Of a DNA stretch of 64,000 bases, positions 56,101-64,000 are shown one piece after another. The translations under genes and the position numbers were made by a program. Numbering within the stretch: the stretch's first letter is position 1; every line of letters begins with the position of its first letter. Source of the stretch: Pomacea canaliculata (lineage: Eukaryota > Mollusca > Gastropoda > Architaenioglossa > Ampullariidae); contig NC_037596.1 of the NCBI RefSeq assembly GCF_003073045.1, forward strand, positions 7,583,416 to 7,647,415, written 5' to 3'. Below the pieces are notes generated by a model that had not been told where the DNA came from, did not search any database, and worked only from the letters and a program-made list of their open reading frames with translations.

Positions 56101-57666
56101 AAGACATCTTATTATAGCAACAGTGTTTGGGACAATGAACTGGGTTACTCTGTGCAACAGTGTAAATCCCTCCCAATCTGTCATGTTAACGTCACTGAAA
56201 ATATTCAAGAGCAGATATAAAACCTCGACAGTATGTGCTCTGTCAGCCATCTGGACAAGAAATCTTAGTTCATAATTTCTCAAGATGTCCGATGTAACCA
56301 AAGCATGCATAACATACGAGGACAGCCATCCTGGAAATGTTTTGCCGAGGGTAATGGCTATTCTTTGAAGAAGAGTGAAGCCCTCGCTGTCTCTCTCGTT
56401 CTGATCGCCTCCCTTGTGTCTCAGAATGTGATCAGCGACGGTCCATTTCTCGTGTTTGGCGGCAAGTTGCAGAACTGAATCACCATGGCGACTCCGTGCA
56501 TTTGTGACTGCAGAATGTTGAAGAAGGAAAATGGATTGTTCCTCGGTGCACTCCGTGCTGCTCTGAATAAATCTTTCCATAAAGGTGACTCCTTCGCTGT
56601 CAACCTCGTGGATCATGGCTCCTCGCCGAAGCAAGTGTTTGACCACTGTCCAGTTGTGATGTCTCGCTGCCAGTTGGAGCGCCGTGTCGCCACTAGAACA
56701 ACGAATCTCTCGGTCCGCTCCCTTCTGTAGAAGGAGATCAATGACAGATAACACATCGGACCCCGTAGCTTTGCCGGTTGACTGATTTTGAGTTACTGCA
56801 AGAAGATGTAGAACTGCGTAGCCCTCACTGCTAAGATCGTGTATACTAGCGCCAAGATGGATGAGACATTTGACGAGGGCCACATTGTTAGAAACTGAAG
56901 CCAGGTGCAAAACAGTGTTACCTGCAGAGCATTGAGCATTCAGATCTGCACCTTGTTGATGTAGAAAATGAAAAAGCTGGCAGACGTTTTCTGCCTGTTC
57001 GCTTGAGGTCATGGCCAGTCTGTGTAACACGTTATAACCATCAGCATCTGTAAGCCTCGTGTCTGCTCCGAGATCTGCTAGAATTCGAAACAAAGTCCAC
57101 TTGTTAGAACACGCAGCAAGGTGCATGGCCGTGCATCCGTCAGCATCTCTAGCGTTGATTATAGCCCCACTGCTGACACACAATGTGACAAGAGTTTTAT
57201 ATGTCACGGGATCCATGGAGGATCCTGTCAGAACAAGAACATGCAGCAAGGATCTCTGACACTCGCCCACAACATCAGCACGTGCGCCATGTTCCAGCAG
57301 CAGTTTGAAGAATTCCCAGTTCCTGTTCTTTGCGGCCAGAATCGCAGCCGTGTTTCCTTTACTGTCACAGTCATCTAGTGTTTTAGCAGATGTAAGCAGC
57401 AATGTCAGCGCCTGGAGTTTAGCTTCTGCCCGTTTGGTGTGATATTCATTCATTATCTTTGATTTTATGTCTGTGCACTCCATCTTGTCGTTTCTGTCAC
57501 GCACAGTATTTTGATGTGTAGCAGCTAGGTGCAGTGTTGTATCTCCCTTACAGGTCTTGAGGGTAACATCGGCGCCATTTTCCAGAAGAACTGGAAGAAG
57601 AGAGTCGAACCTGCTGTCAGGACACATGACGAGCCTGTGTGTAGGACTGAGAGACATCTCTGTCAA
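53170..57666 (-). CDS. Giant ankyrin-SOCS-box (ASB-like) protein, main part after a frameshift
   Basis: 1498 codons open. The homologous frame is entered at HRLVMCPDSRFDSLLPVLLE, just after a frameshift that separates it from 57617-58252. About two dozen ankyrin units follow, including GNTPIQVAAKHGNMDMVERL. The SOCS box is near 53290-53450: BC box SLESLCRLTVSRC, then LPIPPVLKDYLMF, which fits the Cul5-box consensus LPxP exactly, the best match in the window. The C-terminus is Ser/Asp/Tyr-rich with only a weakly acidic tail and no trinucleotide repeat. By family knowledge it would recruit Elongin B/C and Cullin 5; the substrate is unknown. Confidence 0.9.
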   Translation of the reverse strand: MTEMSLSPTHRLVMCPDSRFDSLLPVLLENGADVTLKTCKGDTTLHLAATHQNTVRDRNDKMECTDIKSKIMNEYHTKRAEAKLQALTLLLTSAKTLDDCDSKGNTAAILAAKNRNWEFFKLLLEHGARADVVGECQRSLLHVLVLTGSSMDPVTYKTLVTLCVSSGAIINARDADGCTAMHLAACSNKWTLFRILADLGADTRLTDADGYNVLHRLAMTSSEQAENVCQLFHFLHQQGADLNAQCSAGNTVLHLASVSNNVALVKCLIHLGASIHDLSSEGYAVLHLLAVTQNQSTGKATGSDVLSVIDLLLQKGADREIRCSSGDTALQLAARHHNWTVVKHLLRRGAMIHEVDSEGVTFMERFIQSSTECTEEQSIFLLQHSAVTNARSRHGDSVLQLAAKHEKWTVADHILRHKGGDQNERDSEGFTLLQRIAITLGKTFPGWLSSYVMHALVTSDILRNYELRFLVQMADRAHTVEVLYLLLNIFSDVNMTDWEGFTLLHRVTQFIVPNTVAIIRCLVERGAYLERPCPNGNTAVHLAAKSNNWLAVHQLLQCGASATALDSEGYSVLHRLLQQPNIRCNQCRQGPVVKKPVALLVLLLYRGALSNQRDPNGNTPLHLAVKHEHWDMAIELLARGALLVERDLKGHTIMHVLASRHQEDVNSPVSLASQVQTINSDVDRTMSRETCVTCSIGDDQEGTFNFFSSDLMKKNFNHLDMCGLFVAHKKLIDALDPQGNTALMLSANHNNWDVTQQLLIQGAKPDLLNKDGLTLLHILASVNSSSENILSKDIRKDILERIITYGVVVRARDPEGNTPIQVAAKHGNMDMVERLLEFQHNVNETDSEGFTLLSRVAHTSSPRCEHIAIRLLEKGADVNITCSDGKTPITLSVTSRNWSFLSSVCFFSRRNISNISKQDPLVLHHLLESCNDDEDNEDLLRCIILREDDIITRKSENGMSAIQLAFKETCWTAIPNFLEYGAETDPEPLLGESVFHGLVECVLCLEPEELIDVDFISNMMPTQILNINLRNDDGDTPLNALSRFRRWECVKLLLEHGADVSLPDSDGWTLFHRLAMADEWYGSEVCPSLFLAALAEKGSDINVTGPNGKTPIMIALEEKHWPIFWHLVQLGAKLDWGRCDEHLILENIFRLPTRHIQEEKLTPVARILIKDCSKPMYTETSNCFCVVQRSFERCILFSKWATAKILLECGADVNIKRLLDGKTQLLHTMASLYRKEDHRIWISLLDDLLSRGLDINCRNSKGKTILMKRNVIHSLVESNETVGVLFKTLLEKGCNPLLVDNMGNSFLFNALDFGDTSSILTSLIQLGVIFHLPRLGLQQPCLSLMSPMKKAIKKGNISVLKILIECGTSPYSELFSLNTEYHNENAVVIVTNPQVQQMSQVLDEATTQPRSLESLCRLTVSRCLPYSLNRKDMVMSLPIPPVLKDYLMFPEVLSQAVSREGEERRNVWASRFSDLYFSSDDDVPPGYYYNSDSYDDWE

Positions 57667-58252
57667 GGAGGTTCAGATCCAGTTTAGAAACTAGAAGGTC
57701 ACAGACACGTGACCACATGTTGAGTTCTGCTGCCAGCTGTACTAAGGTATTCTGGACTCGTTTATCTCTACATTCGACAATCTTTTGTTTTGAATTTATC
57801 CACAACGCTCTTAAAACGTCCATATGTAAGTATTTTTGTGTTCTGAGTGTCTGACTAGCGGCCATTGCTTGTACTATAAATAGCACGTTGTTCTCATTCT
57901 CCAGTACAGTTTTTATCTCCGATAGAAAAACTATCAGCATCTCCCAGCTATCATTCTTTGCAGCATCAACTATTACACCTTCAGCGATATGTTTCAATGG
58001 CTGGGAATCTGCTTCATCTTCAAATAATTTTCTCAGTATATTTCTAACAATCAGAAGACTAATGCACTTCGCAGACGCCAGTTTCTGTAGTAACAAAGAA
58101 TTCTTGGCATCACTAGCATTGTTGTCACCGTTTGACAGAAGGTCCTTTACTAACTCCCAGTTTCCAGCCTCGACTGTTGAATTCAGCAACACTGTGCTTT
58201 CCGGAAGTATATCATCATCGGCCTTTTGAACTCCTTGTGATGAGAGTTCCAT
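57617..58252 (-). CDS. Giant ankyrin-SOCS-box (ASB-like) protein, N-terminal part before a frameshift
   Basis: ATG at 58252 (MELSSQG) is the first in frame; the longer open frame starts with TTG. A probable acceptor (CTCTTTTCAG) lies about 75 bases upstream, and leader exons are suggested by minus-strand donors near 58580 and 59490. It encodes the family N-terminus (LLNSTVEAGNWELVKDLLSN) as far as DLNLLDRD, then leaves the homologous path and stops at 57617. Against the paralogue the local change is one base lost and two gained (an extra AC in ACACAC), a net shift of one. Together with 53170-57666 the gene would encode about 1690 residues. Confidence 0.87.
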   Translation of the reverse strand: MELSSQGVQKADDDILPESTVLLNSTVEAGNWELVKDLLSNGDNNASDAKNSLLLQKLASAKCISLLIVRNILRKLFEDEADSQPLKHIAEGVIVDAAKNDSWEMLIVFLSEIKTVLENENNVLFIVQAMAASQTLRTQKYLHMDVLRALWINSKQKIVECRDKRVQNTLVQLAAELNMWSRVCDLLVSKLDLNLLDRDVSQSYTQARHVS

Positions 58253-61218
58253 GATGTTCTGTGACGTTCTTATCTGTGTCAATCACTAGAACGACAAGGG
58301 GAGTTATATTCTGTTCTTCTCAAAACTGAAAAGAGAAAATATTTGATTGTAATCATTTAACCAGAGTCTATCCTGCTGTTAATGCAAAATTGTGGGCTTC
58401 CATGCGGAACTTCTAGAGTACATCAAAGTGTATAGCAAGCCGCTTATAGACCAACTAATTATATATAGAAAATGGCAGCAGACATTCAGTTCAGGTTATC
58501 AACAAATAAATACATTGTAGTAATTTCTACCATGACAAGGTGAATAATCTTTAAGACACTAACAAACAATTAAGAACTGACCTTGTACTTGGCCTCGAAG
58601 TGCAGTTTTCCATGAATGAAGTTGCAGTGAACTCAATATCACACCATGATTAGATTCACCTCTAATGTAAATAAGTACGACACATCCACCCACGACGAGA
58701 ATGCTTGAAGGATACCAGCTCCCTAGAATGTCTGACGTGAGGAGCTGATGTCGGTACTGAGCTCCAGTCATGAAGGTAACTAGTCATGAACAGTCAACTT
58801 TCTAGTCTCAACTCCTTCTATTTCTAGTCATAGTTGTTCCTGTGCAGGTAAAGGTCCTCTCAAGAGCCGTTATTTAATAATTTTCTGTGTAACCAAGTCG
58901 GAAACCTGTGAACGATGTGACTTATCATGAGCAATCACGACTAAGTAATTGATTCTGCACAAGTAAAGACTTCTTCACTCTCAAAGACCGTTATCTTGCA
59001 ATTCAGTCTGATAACAGAATATCTGTCTTGGGGCTCAGGCCAGGCTTTGCTGAATTTCCGATTATGTCAAGGGTAAATCTGTAACGAAAACGAAAAATCA
59101 AAGGCTAGCTAAAACTGTGCTAAGCGAGTCTTCTCTGCTTAATCCCTGACCCATATCTAAATATTACCTGACACAATACCTACATATTATCTGCCATATC
59201 GTCTGAAATTGTTGCTTTCCATGCTGTCATTTACGCTTTAGTTACACTTCCGGGTCGAAGTTCTACGTATCTACTCATTAATGTAGCATCATTGAATTTG
59301 TATATATATATCGTAAGTCATGAGTCAACGAGAAAGACAGTAAGTAGATGCTCAATCTCAAAGACTTGTAAAAACAATTAAAAAGACAGGACTTTCTTCA
59401 TGCCTGCACAGAGTGACTATAACAATTAACAGACCGGACTTTCCATTGTGTGCTCGCACCGTGTCAGTAAAAGGGAGAACTGCACTTACCACTATTATCT
59501 ACCTATCCACGTTAGCACGTTGAATAAAGGAGCAGCATCTCATCACCATAACATCGACAGTGACGATGTATCATCACCTTAGGGAGAGCACACACACGAC
59601 CATTTACAAATTGAACTGTCGACCCAGATGACTGGGCATTTATCGGAAAGGCGTATTTTCCGTTGCTGTACTTCCGTTTTAACCGTCACAGGTGCAACAG
59701 GTGTGGCTGCATACCTCCATTATCTTAAGAGTTTAAATAAAAGCTATGAGCATGTTCCTTGTCCTGACAGAAGAGCGTGAAGTGAATCGCGGTAGTTCAC
59801 ATACGATCTTGCTCTGGCTGCAGAATTAGTACATGACTGTGTATGTTATTTCAGTTTTGTTGTTTTAGTCATATGCATGCATGTTTTTATTATCTTTACC
59901 ATCCAGAACGATTCTACCTCGGTTAAAAAGAAAAACACAAAACATGGCAATACACCCCTCTCCTCTTGGTGCTTTCGAACATGTGTAATTAAATCATATA
60001 TTTAAAACTAAGGACACAGTTTCCACCTTAGCATTGTTTCAATATATTTCTCCTAGAGAAGATAGAATTGCCTTTAATTCTTGGATAGCCTTACGGTGTA
60101 ACTTGTTTCCTGACTAATGATTAGCATGAACTGTAATACATGCATTGCACGCATGGTTCCTATTGCTTCTCTTTCAAGTGTCTCACCGAAAAAAAAATCT
60201 GGTTAGCAAAACTTTCATTGTAAGAAACAGTAAATACTAATTCGGTTAGCTTTTTATCAGCCCTTTTGTGACAAAGACCCACACTCTTGGCGGGGTTGGG
60301 TATTGTCTTTTCCCTGGTCTAACGATGGTAAATGGGATGAGTACATAAACACAGGGCAGGTGAGATGTGCTCACGACGACCACCACCTACAACGGGGAGA
60401 CGGCCCCACACTTGTACAATTGCTGAAATTTATTTTCCCTCTTTAGTGTTTTACAGAAAAAAATTAGAGAGAGAAAATAATATTCATTTTCAAAAATCTC
60501 TTTTTACTTTTGAGAACTCGCGCGTCTATGGTAACACGCCGGCTGCGAGTTACATCCCTTTGTCGTCTGCTAGTTGATCAAATGTCGACTCGACCACAGC
60601 CAGCAGTCAATTCGACCACCAATCGCGGAATAAGTTATTATTCAAGAAGAGGAGGACGCATACCGATAATATTACACACAATGCTCTTTTGAAGTCGGTT
60701 TGCAAGAAACAGATTGAGAGAGAGAGAGAGACACGTAGACCAAGAGGTTTTATTCTAAACTGGGGTCACAACTCTTCAGTTTCACTTTTTAAAAAACCTT
60801 TCAAACACGAGACAGCCTTCGGGTATTTATATACAAAAGAAAAGCAAAATTCATTTTAAATTATTTATTAAATGGAAAACGGGAACTTGAAACTACTCCA
60901 TTTATCTATATCGACTGGACACACACACTAACCATTGACAACCCTTGAGTACAACAAGAATGAAGTCATTGCAAGAGTTAGAGCAGACAAAAATGTCTTT
61001 AAGGCTCTCTTGAGGCTCTCTCTAAACAGTTTGAACTGATAATGGCAGCGAAAAAGAATGACATTTTTGATATGGCTGAAAAAATTAAATATCACTAGAA
61101 CAGACAGATGTCTTAAGCAACTTTGCAAATATCAGCATACTTTATGATACATGAAATCTGTTACGCCCTCCCCTTGGTGCTAGTTAACTTCTTCACGACC
61201 ATTATCATTACTTTCTTG
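58253..61218. other. Intergenic region between two ASB genes
   Basis: The right end of the previous gene's leader (58253-59700) shows candidate donors but no coding exon. 59700-61218 contains only simple repeats and short frames without recognisable products. The region is not part of the duplications described above, apart from a string near 59495-59570. Confidence 0.5.
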
Positions 61219-61293
61219 CTATTCATTGTCAGTCTCATCCGGCACTATATTTCCATTTTCTTCTTCAGACTCTTCTTTCGTTACCTCCACCTC

Positions 61294-61330
<37 letters not shown>

Positions 61331-64000
61331 TCATCGTTATCATCGTCATCACCGTCATCATCTTCTTCAAAAATACCATCATCTGTGTCAAACTCGTCTG
61401 AATCAAAGAACCATGAATCCCATTCCTCGTCTTCTGTGTCGGAGTGAAGGTTTGACAGCTCATCACTGAATGACAGGTAGTCTTTTAAAACAGTCGGAAT
61501 TAAGAGGGGTTTGACAAGGTCACTTCTGGTCACTCTGTACGGTAGAGAACGAGATACAGCGAGACGACACAAATATTCCAGAGATCGGGGCTGAGAAGAG
61601 GCCGCCCGCTTTATAATCTCTTGGACATCTTCTGCCTCCGAATCGTCTGTATCACTTTCTGAGTCCTGCATGTTTTCCACTTGATATTCTGTGTTGAGTA
61701 CAAACAGAACGGAGTTGGACAAGGCGCCACATTCAATCAGGATTTTGAGAACAGGTGGTTCCATTTCGCTGATCGCATACTTCAGCTGTTCAATGTAAAG
61801 TAAATGAGGTACACCGCCCTCAATCTGGGGCCTACAAGACAGCAGACCGACCTCTAGACACCCTTTGACTATTCTCAAAACATTTCTATCGTTCATTTCT
61901 CTCATTTGACAATACTTCAGGATGTGTATAAGAGAAGAATTTCCCATATTGTCCACCACCGAAGGATTGACTCCCTTCTCCAGCAAGACTCTGCAAAGTG
62001 CTTTTGGGTTCGTCTTCAACTCTGTAAAGCTCGACAAAACTCTGTGTTTCATCAACACTGTTCTACCGCAATCATCTCGACTGCTGATATCCAGTCCACG
62101 GCGAAGCAGAGCAGTCAGCAAAGACAGCCAGGTCTCGTGATCGTGCTCCTTGTACAAAGAAACCAGTACATGTATCAGTGGTCTTCCACCTATCAGCCTC
62201 TTAATGTCGATGTCGGGTCCAGATTCAAGAAGCAGATTTGCCACTGTCCAATTAGAACACCTCACACATTTTTCAAAACAACTCTGTAATCTTTCGAGAT
62301 TATCCGATCCACACTGTCGTTTGGCTGCTGTCGACTCAGAAGATCTGAAGCATTTCTCAAAACATTTTTGTGATTGAAGTACACTTGGGACAGCAGGAGA
62401 TAAATTTAAACATGAGTGTGCAAGGAAATTAATGATTCCGCACAGTTTTTCACATTGAACATTTCTTTTGGGAAAAAGGTACAGTTTTTTCAGAAGTAAA
62501 AATTTATCAGCTTGAGCCCAGTCGTAACAGGCTCCTAACTGTATGAGTTGCCAAAAAACAGACCAGTTCCTTTTCTCTAGTGCTAACATCACAGCTGTCT
62601 TATTTCCCGGTCCAGCCGTGAGTATATCGGCACCGCATTCCACTAATGTGTCTACAAAAGGAGACAGATCATCCCAATAGCTACTGATGGCTAGTTTATG
62701 AAGTACAGTCCACCCATCGCTGTCAGGCATGTTCACGTCTGCTCCATGCTCAACAAATCGTTTGATCCACTTCCATTTGTTTGAATTGGCCAGGATATGA
62801 AGAGGCGTGTTGCCATTGTCATCACGCAAGTTGATGTTAAGTTTATCGCTCGGCATGAGACTGAGGATAAGCTTTTTATCGTAGGTATGTGAGGCACATT
62901 CTGCTAGAACATGAAAAACCCAGCTTCCTGCCAGCGCTTCAAAGTCAGTGAACTCACCTTTAGCTAGGAATCGTACCACCAGGTCCCATCTTCTCTTTGT
63001 GATTGCAAGCTGTAAGACTGATTTTCCATTCAGACGTGTCTGCAGTACGGTGGTGTTTTTGTAGAAAAGTAAAATAAGATTTGATGGACACTCCTCTTCT
63101 AGAAGATGATGCAAATTTAAATGATACTCCTTGAATGCAGTATTAATATTTTTACTAGAAATGAAATTCAGCAATACCGATGCTACGGTCCAGTTACTTG
63201 CTATCATCGACAGTGCTAACGGTGACTTGCCTTCTGATGACGTCCTGTTGACGTCAGCACCTTTCTCCAACAGTCGCCTGGCGATGTCCTTACATCTGGG
63301 AGACAAGCTCTGAGCGATTCTCGACAACAAGGTGAAGCCCTCGCTGTCAGTCTCGTTGACGTTGTGTTGAAACTCCAAGAGCCGCTCCACCATGTCCATG
63401 TTCCCGTGCTTCGCAGCCACTTGTATCGGCGTGTTGCCTTCTGGGTCGCGTGCGCTGACGTCAGCTCCAGATGAGACCAAGCGCTCCAGGAGTGTCTTGT
63501 GCATATTTTCACAGAAAAAAACATTGTTACTTTCAGGTTTTACAGAAGCAAGAATATGTAGGACAGACAGTCCATTACAATCCAGAATGCGCGTGTTTGC
63601 TCCTTTGATGACAAGTCGCTCTGTGATGTCCCAGTTATTGTATTTTGCCGACAGAATCAGTGCTGTGTTGCCATAGTTATCACACCTGTCTGTGATCTTT
63701 GTGTGATCCACTACTATGTCGCACATGTCAAGATGAGTAATATTTTGTTTTGCGAGTATGGAAAAGAAAAAATTAAATCGAACTCCTCTTTCAGTGTCGA
63801 TGCAACAAGCCACACACTCATCCCCTGAGTTCCTGCCTTCGCTTTTAGTTGCCTCGGAGTTTGGAGTTTCGTTATCCTGGAGTTTAACAGTTTCTTTATA
63901 GTTGGAGTTATCACGCTTGGCGAGAATGTGCAGGACAGTACATCCTTCGGAATCTCGTTCGCTCAGGCATGCTCCTCTACCCAACAGCTCTGTCACCATG
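61219..64000 (-). CDS. Giant ankyrin-SOCS-box (ASB-like) protein, C-terminal part, runs off right edge
   Basis: The frame is open to the right edge, so the apparent start at 63999 is internal. It encodes ankyrin units (NTALILSAKYNNWDITERLV, GNTPIQVAAKHGNMDMVERL, GNTPLHILANSNKWKWIKRF). The SOCS box is near 61480-61600: BC box SLEYLCRLAVSRS, where the family's later Cys is Ser, then LLIPTVLKDYLSF. The acidic C-terminal tail of about 75 residues is the longest in the family. Part of it is a run of Asp encoded by a GAC/GAT trinucleotide tract (61294-61370), so its length is probably variable. The stop is TAG at 61221-61219. Confidence 0.9.
61294..61370 (-). repeat. Coding trinucleotide repeat for poly-Asp tail
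   Basis: On the minus strand, GAT/GAC codons run almost without break; the plus strand reads (CGT)n(CAT)n. It is inside the coding exon of 61219-64000. Confidence 0.9.

Noticed and set aside
61226..61447. Plus-strand poly-Ser frame
   Set aside because: Antisense of the Asp-coding trinucleotide repeat.

Overview
This is a eukaryotic nuclear window. It has introns with GT-AG splice sites, long microsatellites, tRNA-derived SINEs, LINE and LTR debris, and low coding density. The repeat style and the small six-cysteine secreted peptides suggest a mollusc, most likely a gastropod. This is an inference from sequence alone; no species marker is visible.

Two gene families are interleaved. The first is a set of giant ankyrin-repeat genes, mostly on the minus strand. 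Each has an essentially intronless coding exon of 4.5-5 kb preceded by non-coding 5' exons. They are: the 5' end of one copy at 1-288, a copy at 25448-29965, a copy at 34311-39193 split by one frameshift, a copy at 53170-58252 split by one frameshift, and the 3' two thirds of a copy at 61219-64000 that runs off the right edge. A detached 3' fragment lies on the plus strand at 19041-20730. Four copies end in a SOCS box (BC box plus a Cul5-box-like segment) and an acidic tail, the architecture of ASB-type substrate receptors of Elongin B/C-Cullin 5 ubiquitin ligases. In the copy at 25448-29965 the SOCS end is replaced, in frame, by a complete-looking AP-endonuclease-like (EEP) domain of non-LTR retrotransposon type.

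The second family has seven small two-coding-exon genes for secreted peptides with an inhibitor-cystine-knot cysteine pattern (C-C-CC-C-C), like many venom peptides. Six are on the plus strand (3104-3727, 10198-10812, 15927-16579, 42187-42770, 46128-46842, 48439-49017) and one is on the minus strand (23272-22573). In every copy the signal exon begins with ATG directly after the acceptor AG, and the mature exon begins exactly at the first cysteine. All seven have a GT-rich tract just before the mature exon. Decayed extra mature exons lie near four of them.

The layout comes from repeated segmental duplication. A unit of about 7 kb (2.5-9.2 kb) is repeated at 9.4-15.8 kb, and its first half appears again at 41.5-44.9 kb. 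The region 0-2.5 kb is repeated at 38.9-41.5 kb, 15.9-17.5 kb at 46.1-47.7 kb, and 23.8-25.2 kb at 30.3-32.0 kb. Insertions datable against these duplicates include a 175-bp MITE at 8135 whose empty site survives in the paralogue, and a 5'-truncated LINE at 24200-24827 with 28-bp target-site duplications. A four-unit, 29-bp tandem array at 32849-32964 carries a perfect TGACGTCA (CRE) in each unit.

No rRNA gene, intact tRNA gene or CRISPR array was seen.
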